Source: Motilimonas cestriensis
Lineage (GTDB): Bacteria; Pseudomonadota; Gammaproteobacteria; Enterobacterales; CBDFNC01
Direction of reading: 5' to 3'
DNA length: 64,000 bases
Assembly: GCF_021295315.1 (NCBI RefSeq)
Contig: NZ_JAIMJA010000001.1
Location: 306,151 to 370,150, forward strand
Both the position numbers and the translations under genes were made by a program. Shown here piece by piece: positions 57,520-64,000 of this stretch (within the stretch, counting starts at the first letter, position 1; each line of letters opens with the position of its first letter). Under the pieces are notes generated by a model. That model was not told where the DNA came from, did no database searches, and saw nothing but the letters and a program-made list of their open reading frames with translations.

Positions 57520-58527
57520 ATGTCTGAACGCATTAAAGAGCCATTAAGTGAAAGCCAACATCATTGCCAATATTTTGATCACTTAGGTGCACAATGTGAT
57601 GCGCCAGCAGGTACATCAGGGCTATGCTTTTGGCACGACCCCGATACGGATAAGTCGGATGAGGATACCGCTAGCCGCTTAGAAGAATACGCCGCTCAGG
57701 GTGGCATGCTACATGGCTTAGCGCTACAACACGCTAATTTGGCGGGCGTCAACCTGGTAAAGCGTCACTCTAAAACGGGCTATGACTTAACCGGCAGTGA
57801 CTTCTACCGTGCAAACTTACGGGGTGCCCACTTATTTAATGCGTCAATTTGTAAAGGAAGCTTAATGAAGGCCGATTTAACGGGCGCTAATCTTCATTGT
57901 GTGCACTTAGAAGAATGCAATTTACTTGGCGTTAAACTTATTAAGGCCAAAATTGATAATGTAAAAATTGGCAAAAAACTACTGCAAGAACAGCGCGCCG
58001 AACAAGCATTACAAGAAAATGACCTAGCTGCCGCTTGGGATAATTATGAGCAAGCCGAAGAGATTTATCGCGATTTACGCAAAGCCAGTGAACAACAAGG
58101 TTTGTTCTCATTAGCGGGACCATTTTTACAGCAAGAGCTGACCATGCGGCGTTATCAAATGCCGAAATGGTCATTTGCACGGTTATTCTCAAAAACGGTC
58201 GATCTATTCTGCGGTTACGGTGAAGACCCATTACGCGTGGTGCTGTTTTCTATTTTACTGATTATTGTCAGTGCTATTTTTTACTTTATTTTTGGTATTA
58301 GCTTTGCCGGTGAAACGGTCTCCTTCAATGTTAATCACAGTATCATGGAAAATTTTATCTCGTTGCTAGAATGCCTCTATTACAGCGTGGTTACCTTTAC
58401 CACCCTAGGCTATGGTGACTTTACCCCGATTGGTCTTTCGCGTGGTATGGCGGCGATAGAAGCATTTACCGGCAGCTTTACCATTGCCTTGTTCGTGGTG
58501 GTATTTGTAAAAAAAATGACCCGATAA
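57520..58527 (+). CDS. Pentapeptide-repeat potassium channel
   Basis: 335 aa. The N terminus has Cys/His positions (HHCQYFDHLGAQCDAPAG, LCFWHD) that look like a zinc knuckle. Residues about 65-150 are pentapeptide repeats (ANLAGVNL, GSDFYRANLRGAHLF, KADLTGANL). A helical linker (about 150-225) leads to two membrane helices and the pore VTFTTLGYGDFTP, the K+ filter with a pore helix before it. The fusion suggests a channel gated or assembled through a beta-helical cytoplasmic domain. Confidence 0.85.
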   Translation: MSERIKEPLSESQHHCQYFDHLGAQCDAPAGTSGLCFWHDPDTDKSDEDTASRLEEYAAQGGMLHGLALQHANLAGVNLVKRHSKTGYDLTGSDFYRANLRGAHLFNASICKGSLMKADLTGANLHCVHLEECNLLGVKLIKAKIDNVKIGKKLLQEQRAEQALQENDLAAAWDNYEQAEEIYRDLRKASEQQGLFSLAGPFLQQELTMRRYQMPKWSFARLFSKTVDLFCGYGEDPLRVVLFSILLIIVSAIFYFIFGISFAGETVSFNVNHSIMENFISLLECLYYSVVTFTTLGYGDFTPIGLSRGMAAIEAFTGSFTIALFVVVFVKKMTR

Positions 58528-58618
58528 AGTCTTTTCATTTATGCTGGATAAGCCCGACTATTACAGGTAAATTAGCTGCTAATTTAATCACCTGCAGTAT
58601 ATTAACGGACTAATTGCC

Positions 58619-59512
58619 ATGCCTGCTAACCTCAGCCTAACCATTGCCATGATCATTTGGGGCAGCTCATATATCGCACTCAAACATGCCATTCAGTTTT
58701 ATCCACCGGAATGGGTCATGTTTTTACGCATGTCTATTACTTTGATTTGCTGCGCTTGCTTATGGCGCTGGGTACGTCAATTTAACTATCAGTCAGGCGA
58801 CTGGAAACTACTATTGTTAATGAGTGCAGCCGAGCCTTGCTTGTTTTTTTGGTTTGAAGGTCAAGCGTTACTTTATACTTCTGCCGCGCAAGCGGGCGTA
58901 TTAGTGTCTTGCCTACCCATTTTTGTCGCAGTTTTGGCATGGTTTTTCCTAAAGGAGCGATGCACTAGTGCAATTGCGGTGGGCTTTTTATTTTGCATTG
59001 GCGGCAGTATTTTACTGTCAGTGGTATCAAATACTTCCGAGCACGCACCTAACCCGCTTTTAGGTAACGCGCTAGAAATGGGCGCCATGTTTTTTGCCGC
59101 GGTTTATACCTTGTGCGTGAAAAAACTATCCACGCGTTACTCGCCGCTTAGCTTGATTGCCTTGCAGGGAATCAGTGGCAGCTTATTTTTTGCTCCCCAA
59201 GCGTTTGCTATCCCCTTCCCTGCCGAACAAGACTTAATGAGTTTGTTCAGCATTGTTTATCTTGGTGCTTTTGTCACGATTGGTGCTTACGGACTCTATA
59301 ATTACGCCATCGCCAAAGTGAGCGTTTTAAAAGTGGCGGCATTTTCAAACCTGATCCCTGTTTTTGCGTTATTGCTCGCCGTTTTATTACTGGGGGAAAC
59401 CATTTCATTATTACAAGGACTGGCCATCGCCTGTATTTTTATCGGCGTTTATATTAGTCAGCAGCATAAAAAAACGGCCCCTGCGGCAGAGAAACCAATT
59501 GGCCAAAGCTAA
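58619..59512 (+). CDS. EamA/DMT-superfamily transporter
   Basis: 297 aa with ten predicted membrane helices in two EamA halves. MIIWGSSYIALKHAIQFYPPEWVMFLRM opens the first; GAYGLYNYAIAKVSVLKVAAFSNLIPVFALLLAVLLLGE marks the second. Substrate unknown: metabolite, amino acid or drug. Followed by the short repeat at 59515. Confidence 0.88.
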   Translation: MPANLSLTIAMIIWGSSYIALKHAIQFYPPEWVMFLRMSITLICCACLWRWVRQFNYQSGDWKLLLLMSAAEPCLFFWFEGQALLYTSAAQAGVLVSCLPIFVAVLAWFFLKERCTSAIAVGFLFCIGGSILLSVVSNTSEHAPNPLLGNALEMGAMFFAAVYTLCVKKLSTRYSPLSLIALQGISGSLFFAPQAFAIPFPAEQDLMSLFSIVYLGAFVTIGAYGLYNYAIAKVSVLKVAAFSNLIPVFALLLAVLLLGETISLLQGLAIACIFIGVYISQQHKKTAPAAEKPIGQS

Positions 59513-59514
59513 CA

Positions 59515-59547
59515 TATACCCAATCAACCCAGAGATGCTTGGGTATA
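59515..59547. mobile_element. Minimal copy of the MITE-like repeat
   Basis: TATACCCAATCAACCC...TTGGGTATA: the left end of the 6023 element followed after a few bases by its inverted right terminus, giving a 33-bp hairpin. It lies between two genes and could also act as a transcript end. Confidence 0.55.
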
Positions 59548-59614
59548 GGATCCAGATTGAATCTTATTTATGGCTGCACTAGTATGTGGCCACATTCTGA
59601 ATTGGATTTTTATC

Positions 59615-60424
59615 ATGAAAATTGTCTCTTTTAACATCAATGGCCTGCGCGCACGCTTACATCAGCTGCAAGCGTTAATAGAAAAGCACCAGCCTGACGT
59701 CATTGGCCTGCAGGAAATTAAAGTTCACGATGATGCTTTTCCACTCGCAGAAGTGGAAGCCATGGGTTATCACGTTTATTTTCATGGTCAAAAAGCCCAT
59801 TACGGCGTAGCTATGCTGTGTAAAAATGAGCCTCTAGCCGTACAAAAAGGCTTTGCGACCGATTCTGAAGATGCCCAACGTCGCATGATCATGGTCACGG
59901 TCGCAGACGCAAACGGCGAACCGGTGCGTATTTTGAATGGCTACTTCCCGCAAGGTGACAACATTAGCCATGAAACCAAGTACCCTTACAAACGCCAATT
60001 TTACCTCGATTTACAGCAGTATTTAGAAACCCAGCACCAAGCCGGCGAACAACTTATCGTGATGGGAGATATCAATATTTCGCCAACGGATCTTGATATC
60101 GGGATCGGTGACGTCAATGCCAAGCGCTGGTTAAAAACCGGTAAATGTAGCTTTCAGCCTGAAGAGCGAGAATGGCTCGCGCGCTTAACCAACTGGGGTT
60201 TAGTTGATACCTTCCGTCAATTAAATCCAACGGTTAGTGATCAATACAGCTGGTTTGATTACCGCTCAAAAGGTTTTGATGATAATCGCGGTCTGCGTAT
60301 TGATGTGATCCTTGCTACGGCATCCTTAGCTGAGAAAGCCACCGAATCTGGTATTGATTATGAACTCCGCGGCATTGAAAAGCCCTCTGATCATGCCCCC
60401 ATTTGGACCAGCTTTAGTAACTAA
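59615..60424 (+). CDS. xthA: Exonuclease III
   Basis: 269 aa. AP endonuclease and 3'-5' exonuclease of base-excision repair. EEP-fold motifs are present: [49 protein letters not shown] and PSDHAPI. The ATG at 59615 ([10 protein letters not shown]) matches the family; the open frame begins at 59570. Confidence 0.96.
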   Translation: MKIVSFNINGLRARLHQLQALIEKHQPDVIGLQEIKVHDDAFPLAEVEAMGYHVYFHGQKAHYGVAMLCKNEPLAVQKGFATDSEDAQRRMIMVTVADANGEPVRILNGYFPQGDNISHETKYPYKRQFYLDLQQYLETQHQAGEQLIVMGDINISPTDLDIGIGDVNAKRWLKTGKCSFQPEEREWLARLTNWGLVDTFRQLNPTVSDQYSWFDYRSKGFDDNRGLRIDVILATASLAEKATESGIDYELRGIEKPSDHAPIWTSFSN

Positions 60425-60644
60425 CCTCAGTTCTGTTTAAGTCTAACGCTGCAAAATAAAGTATGCTTTACGGCAAAATTTCGTTTTCAGGGATGAAAAC
60501 GCAAAGCGTATAGGGATATATTCACAGCGTTTTTGCAGGAAAGCATAGTATTGTTCGCTTATCCAAGATTCGGGTAAACTAATTTATCTCAAATGGGTGA
60601 GCGAGCATCAGTTCGCTCATTCGCCTTACCAGTGAAACAAAATA

Positions 60645-61100
60645 ATGAATTATTGGCTGTTTAAAACCGAACCCGACGAATACAGTATCCGCGATCTACA
60701 ACTCGCGCCAAACCAAACCGCAAAATGGGATGGCATTCGAAACTATCAAGCGCGAAACTTTTTAAGAGATAAAGTGGCCGAGGGCGACTTAGTATTTATG
60801 TACCACAGCCAATGTAAGCAAATTGGTATCGTCGGCGTGGCCGAGATCGTTCGCGCCGCCTACCCCGACCCCGCTCAATATGATGAAACCAGCAAATACT
60901 TTGACCCGAAAGCTACCTTTGACACCCCCCGCTGGTTTTGTGTGGATATTAAGCACAAGTTGACCTATCCGAGGGTGATCAGCCTAGGACGAATTAAAGC
61001 GCAGTCAGAATTGGCTAATATGATATTGGTTAAACAAGGGCGACTCTCTGTGCAACCCGTTACCGAGCAAGAATGGCAGCAAATTGAGGCCATGATTTAA
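60645..61100 (+). CDS. EVE-domain protein
   Basis: 151 aa, a single EVE domain (NYWLFKTEPDEYSIRDL, KWDGIRNYQARNFLRD, GDLVFMYHSQC, PRWFCVDIKHKLTYPRVISL). EVE/PUA-like domains bind modified bases in DNA or RNA; the bacterial stand-alone form has no settled role. It ends about 55 bp before the integrase remnant. Confidence 0.92.
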   Translation: MNYWLFKTEPDEYSIRDLQLAPNQTAKWDGIRNYQARNFLRDKVAEGDLVFMYHSQCKQIGIVGVAEIVRAAYPDPAQYDETSKYFDPKATFDTPRWFCVDIKHKLTYPRVISLGRIKAQSELANMILVKQGRLSVQPVTEQEWQQIEAMI

Positions 61101-61154
61101 CTTTTTCGGCAGCTCTTAAGGCGCCGCGTTACAAACGCTGTCACTATCTCCACT

Positions 61155-61506
61155 GGATTGTCATTCGCTCAGGGCTACTCACACCTGATAGGGGTATAAT
61201 CGCCTATCACATGAGTGTAAACGTCAGTGGTTTAACGTCTTCATGACCCAGTAATCTTGTACCATTCTAATATCAGTACCGTTTAGCAGTAATTAAGTAG
61301 CAAAAGAATGGCGAAAGGTATGCGCCGTAACCCACTTGGTGAATTGACTGGCGATCTTTCGGTGTTTGCCATTTCATTGGGGTACGCATGTGATGGAAAT
61401 AAATGAACTGGCGAATCCAAAATAGATACGTTTTTTCGGTTTGTAAGCTATAACGGCGAGCCCGCAAATCTGCTCTAATCGATTCAATGAATGGTGATTT
61501 AGCCAT
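61155..61506 (-). pseudogene. intI: Integron integrase intI, inactivated
   Basis: The first 45 codons (MAKSPFIESIRADLRARR, YSLQTEKTYLFWIRQFIYFHHMRTP) match the start of chromosomal-integron IntI. The sequence then jumps to the C-terminal catalytic region in another frame: WVTAHTFRHSFAT, a TAA stop, LLLNGTDIRMVQD, then after a further shift LGHEDVK and YTHVIGDY. Box II HxxR, the LGH histidine and YTH are recognisable. The catalytic core between is deleted, with at least one stop and two frameshifts. It is transcribed away from the cassettes, as in intact integrons. Confidence 0.88.
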
Positions 61507-61528
61507 GGACTACTGCCTGCTTTGAATG

Positions 61529-61544
61529 CTGTTTATTTATACAG
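61529..61544. promoter_or_regulatory. LexA (SOS) box of the intI remnant
   Basis: CTGTTTATTTATACAG is a perfect CTGT-N8-ACAG. It lies 23 bp upstream of the intI ATG. LexA control of integron integrases is established in Vibrio and class 1 integrons. The box has outlived the gene. Confidence 0.85.
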
Positions 61545-61731
61545 GTGTAATGAAGTTTGGCTGATTTTGCCACGTTTTGGCGCGGTAAATAAATTGTAAA
61601 AGTCTCGCTTTGTTCACACCTTATGTCTAAATATTTGATATATAATCACAAAATGAATCAGCTAAATCCTTTATGGGGGCCAAATTTGGTCTCGGTAAAT
61701 ACTAGGCTCGCTTTGTTTTGCCTTGTGTTGC

Positions 61732-61747
61732 TTGTTACGGTTAACAA
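61732..61747. other. Candidate attI site
   Basis: TTGTTA-CGGT-TAACAA gives two inverted integrase-core-like half-sites about 225 bp from intI, upstream of the first cassette. It is not an exact GTTRRRY core, so the call is tentative. Confidence 0.35.
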
Positions 61748-61786
61748 AAGAGCACCTAACCGGCTGAATATTATTAATTTATTTTT

Positions 61787-61844
61787 TACGGAATGACGAT
61801 TTTCGTACGGTAGCGTACGGGATTTATACGGAATTCCGTATAAA
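61787..61844. promoter_or_regulatory. Phased TACGG boxes and a 22-bp perfect palindrome before cassette 1
   Basis: TACGG occurs at 61787, 61806, 61816 and 61827, and CCGTA at 61836, with spacings of 19, 10, 11 and about 10, close to whole helical turns. The last two form TTTATACGGAA-TTCCGTATAAA (61823-61844), a perfect palindrome, 36 bp before the first ORF. It looks like an operator array. The rest of 61545-61786 has a TATAAT at about 61641 that could be the cassette promoter -10. Confidence 0.6.
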
Positions 61845-61880
61845 ACGCTGTTACATGCAAAACCAAGGAATAATCAGATA

Positions 61881-62084
61881 ATGATAGATTGGCTAAATAC
61901 CTTAACAGGTAATGATATAGCAACCTACATAGGTGCACTTTTAGCTCTAGTAGGTTTATTCGTTGTCGGTTCAAAGATTATCAATAAGACAACGCAAAAA
62001 CAGAACGTTAAAAATGGAACAGGTATTCAGGTTGGCGGAAACCTAACAGTAGGTGAGAAAGATGAATCAAAAAGCAACGGTTAA
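61881..62084 (+). CDS. Cassette 1a: small membrane-anchored protein with an IQVG motif
   Basis: 67 aa. One transmembrane helix (about residues 13-34, ATYIGALLALVGLFVVG) and a cytoplasmic tail with VKNGTGIQVGGNLTVG (43-58). A similar motif is in the overlapping next gene. AAGGAA lies upstream of the ATG. No family recognised. Its last 23 bases overlap the next ORF, so production of the two proteins is probably coupled. Confidence 0.75.
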   Translation: MIDWLNTLTGNDIATYIGALLALVGLFVVGSKIINKTTQKQNVKNGTGIQVGGNLTVGEKDESKSNG

Positions 62085-62877
62085 GGACAACTCTACATCC
62101 ATTCAAGTTGCAGGTGATATGGCTGTAGGTCTGACTTTTGAAAGTTGTGAGAGGCTATTCAACCTACTGCTACACGAGAATTTTCCAAAGTTGGAGGCTG
62201 CTGCAGCTCAAAAGGCACAGGAAAACGTAAATACACTTGTCTCTTCAACTTATCAAAAGCTAGAAGCTAGACTAGAGCAAATAGAAGTCTCTAAACTGGC
62301 TGAGCCAGATGTACAAAGTACATTTAATTCTGCAGTTCAAGGAGCAGCTAAGAAAGGTGAAAAAATTGATATAAACCTACTGTCTGAATTGCTGCAAGCT
62401 AGGCTAGAAAAAGAGAACGATGATTACGTTGATAACTGTGTCGAATCTGCAGTGGAAATCATACCTAAATTAACGCATGAACTACTGTCTGTTTTGCCAA
62501 TTGTTCATTTTATTCAATCTTTATCAATTAGCAATGAGGCGGCTTTAGATCATGTGTTTATTGAATTAAATAAACATTATTTATCTCAATGTAAAAACAT
62601 TTCTATAGCCAAGTTAAAGACAATTGCTTCATCAGGAGCTGGAAACTATATCAACATAATGGGAGGAAATACCTTGCAGGACAGCTTCAATAAAAAATAT
62701 CCAGTCCTACAATCCGAAGGTGTTAAATCTAAGTTTCCGAATGTGTGTTCCTTTCTTGAAGAATATGACAAGCTTTCTCTTCATCAACTTACGTTAACTA
62801 CTGCTGGGCAAGTGATAGCAACAAAAATGTTAGAAAAGGTATTTGGAAGAATGCCAATTAAAGATTGTGTGCAGTAA
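62062..62877 (+). CDS. Cassette 1b: LPO_1073/Vpar_1526-like protein
   Basis: 271 aa from the ATG at 62062 (AGGTGAGA 5 bp upstream); a GTG at 62053 is in frame. Residues 7-23 (VKDNSTSIQVAGDMAVG) repeat the tail motif of the upstream protein. The rest is helical, with stretches such as EAAAAQKAQENVNTLV, DINLLSELLQARLEKEN and HQLTLTTAGQVIATKML. The pattern agrees with what I recall of the LPO_1073/Vpar_1526 family, of unknown function and often in accessory regions. No enzyme motif seen. The stop lies just before an attC. Confidence 0.65.
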   Translation: MNQKATVKDNSTSIQVAGDMAVGLTFESCERLFNLLLHENFPKLEAAAAQKAQENVNTLVSSTYQKLEARLEQIEVSKLAEPDVQSTFNSAVQGAAKKGEKIDINLLSELLQARLEKENDDYVDNCVESAVEIIPKLTHELLSVLPIVHFIQSLSISNEAALDHVFIELNKHYLSQCKNISIAKLKTIASSGAGNYINIMGGNTLQDSFNKKYPVLQSEGVKSKFPNVCSFLEEYDKLSLHQLTLTTAGQVIATKMLEKVFGRMPIKDCVQ

Positions 62878-62881
62878 AGCA

Positions 62882-62953
62882 TGTAACAAGTTGCTGCACG
62901 CGGAAAAATTACTCGCTACGCTCCTAATTTTCCGGTGAGCAAAGCGTTATAAG
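62882..62953 (+). other. attC site of cassette 1
   Basis: TGTAACAAG begins and GCGTTATAAG ends the 72-bp site. TTGCT/AGCAA and GGAAAAATTA/TAATTTTCC pair to give the folded arm, with TCGCTACGCT in the loop. The crossover point G-TT is at 62946/62947. Confidence 0.88.
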
Positions 62954-62966
62954 TCAAGGTAGTCGG

Positions 62967-63812
62967 ATGGGATTCGAAAATATAAATATAATTGGGTCAA
63001 CATGGGTTGATCAGAATGGAATTAAAATTCTCGATATTGAAGAGTCTCATGCATTGATAATGGCTGCTGGATATCTTAAGCACAATACACTTGAGGGGAT
63101 CTATTTCAGAGGTCAAAGCAATTATTACGATGAACTTCGGCCTGCTTTGTATAGAGGTATTGATACCGATGCGGCTAAATACAGCCGAGAAAAAAGACTA
63201 AATAAAAAAATTGATGAATATAGGGGTGCTTGTCCCGCGTTCTCTAAATTTGGTGATTACGCAGCAGAACCTCTCCTTCAGCATTACGGCTTGCAAACGA
63301 CATGGCTTGATTTGGTTGATAATATTTGGGTTGCTCTCTGGTTTGCATGTCACGAAGCTAAATCAACTCGAGATGGTCACTTTCTTCACTTTCAAAAGAG
63401 AATTCCAAGCGAATCAAATAAATATGCTTATGTATATCTTGTCGGAGCCGATTTAGAACGAAGAAGAAAAGATAAGCCTGGATATTGGAATGGCGAAAAT
63501 ACTGAACTCGTTGATTTAAGAATTGCGGCTCCATCCTACTTTCTGAGGCCTCATGCTCAACATGGGCTGCTGTTTCGCTGTAAAGGAGGAGGTTCAGGCC
63601 GCCCCTTGAATTACGCAAATCAAATTAGAGGTATAGTTCGAATTCCGCTAGAGAAAGCTTTTGATTGGCTGGGGAATGGGCATACAGTCGGTGTCCATTC
63701 ATTATTTCCACCAGCTTACTATGACAACGGATACAAAATACTACTTCAGTCCGGTATAAGCTTCGATCCAACGGACAAAAATATAGGTGTAGTGCATAGT
63801 GTTGGTGCATAG
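62967..63812 (+). CDS. Cassette 2: FRG-domain protein
   Basis: 281 aa. The FRG signature is present: IYFRGQSNYYDELRPALYRG and LLQHYGLQTTWLDLVDNIWVALWFACHEA, then LRPHAQHGLLFRC. FRG domains are common in phage-defence and abortive-infection loci, but the biochemical role is unknown. The start is 14 bp from the attC of cassette 1, with AAGGT upstream. It is followed by its own attC. Confidence 0.87.
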   Translation: MGFENINIIGSTWVDQNGIKILDIEESHALIMAAGYLKHNTLEGIYFRGQSNYYDELRPALYRGIDTDAAKYSREKRLNKKIDEYRGACPAFSKFGDYAAEPLLQHYGLQTTWLDLVDNIWVALWFACHEAKSTRDGHFLHFQKRIPSESNKYAYVYLVGADLERRRKDKPGYWNGENTELVDLRIAAPSYFLRPHAQHGLLFRCKGGGSGRPLNYANQIRGIVRIPLEKAFDWLGNGHTVGVHSLFPPAYYDNGYKILLQSGISFDPTDKNIGVVHSVGA

Positions 63813-63814
63813 AC

Positions 63815-63884
63815 TTATAACAAACAATTGCAGCGGATCAATTTCCGCTTCGCTTCAATTGCCCGCTGAATTGGGCGTTGAGGC
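63815..63884 (+). other. attC site of cassette 2
   Basis: TTATAACAAAC at one end and GGGCGTTGAGG at the other. CAATTGCAGCGG pairs with CCGCTGAATTGG, with an extrahelical G, the asymmetry expected in a folded attC. The CGCTTCGCTTC loop is like the other sites. Confidence 0.85.
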
Positions 63885-64000
63885 TGTAGAATTTCTCTTT
63901 TTAGGGGCTAATACGCCCGATTTTCAAGTTGGTCGTTTTTTAACCTTGAACCATCTTTCATGCTGTGATCTAATCAATATTATTCACCTGCGACTCATTG
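63885..64000 (+). other. Start of a further cassette or flanking DNA
   Basis: 116 bp to the window end after the second attC. No ORF can be supported here. Confidence 0.4.

Noticed and set aside
61786..61974. 62-aa minus-strand ORF opposite cassette 1a
   Set aside because: It crosses the TACGG array and is antisense to a better-supported gene.

Overview
The window is about 64 kb of a gammaproteobacterial chromosome, most like a marine or brackish facultative anaerobe of the Vibrionales/Alteromonadales grade. This is inferred from gene content: glnS next to nagE and a divergent nagBAC, a NhaD sodium/proton antiporter, FeoABC, AdhE, a YejAB-E type peptide importer, a VC2046/SO_2500-like protein, and chromosomal-integron material. 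I saw no rRNA, tRNA, CRISPR or prophage.

Layout. 1-6 kb: start of glnS, then amino-sugar catabolism (nagE divergent from nagB-nagA-nagC) with two palindromes that look like NagC operators and a CRP-like site between them. 6-9.6 kb: a MITE-like repeat and an eukaryote-like (type 2) isoleucyl-tRNA synthetase. Its leader encodes a 20-residue peptide with four clustered Ile codons followed by an intrinsic terminator, which looks like a classical attenuator. 9.7-16 kb: AraC regulator and divergent amidotransferase, YfcE phosphodiesterase, FeoABC, YciH/SUI1 and an UPF0016/GDT1 cation exporter. 16-22 kb: DNA polymerase II and NhaD, with three minus-strand integron-type cassettes between them that have no integrase. 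22-28.3 kb: a SUMF1/PEGA protein, a solo attC-like site, an NlpC/P60 lipoprotein, an M14 peptidase, an amplified gene-junction repeat, an alpha/beta hydrolase and a TetR regulator. 28.3-39.3 kb: adhE, an HD-GYP protein, an XRE-type regulator, an outer-membrane protein and a very large lipoprotein metzincin. 39.5-60.5 kb: ybiT, a YkgJ-type protein, pcp, a five-gene peptide ABC importer, prolyl oligopeptidase, leucyl aminopeptidase, ychJ, purU, a response regulator with TPRs, yqjG, a pentapeptide-repeat potassium channel, an EamA transporter and xthA. 60.6-64 kb: an EVE-domain gene, then an integron whose integrase is a pseudogene but still carries a perfect LexA box. Two plus-strand cassettes with clear attC sites follow.

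Common themes are peptide uptake and degradation (the Yej-like importer, POP, PepA-like, Pcp, M14), amino-sugar use, anaerobic physiology (adhE with an FNR-like box, feo) and integron cassettes at three separate places.

The most promising unexplained items are: (i) the Ile leader-peptide attenuator in front of the type 2 ileS; (ii) the first integron cassette, where a 67-residue membrane protein and an overlapping 271-residue protein share a motif containing IQV, IQVG in the small protein, like the core of RHIM/amyloid signalling motifs; (iii) the dead integrase that kept its SOS operator; and (iv) the dispersed attC/cassette clusters. Family names come from memory of motifs; no search was run.
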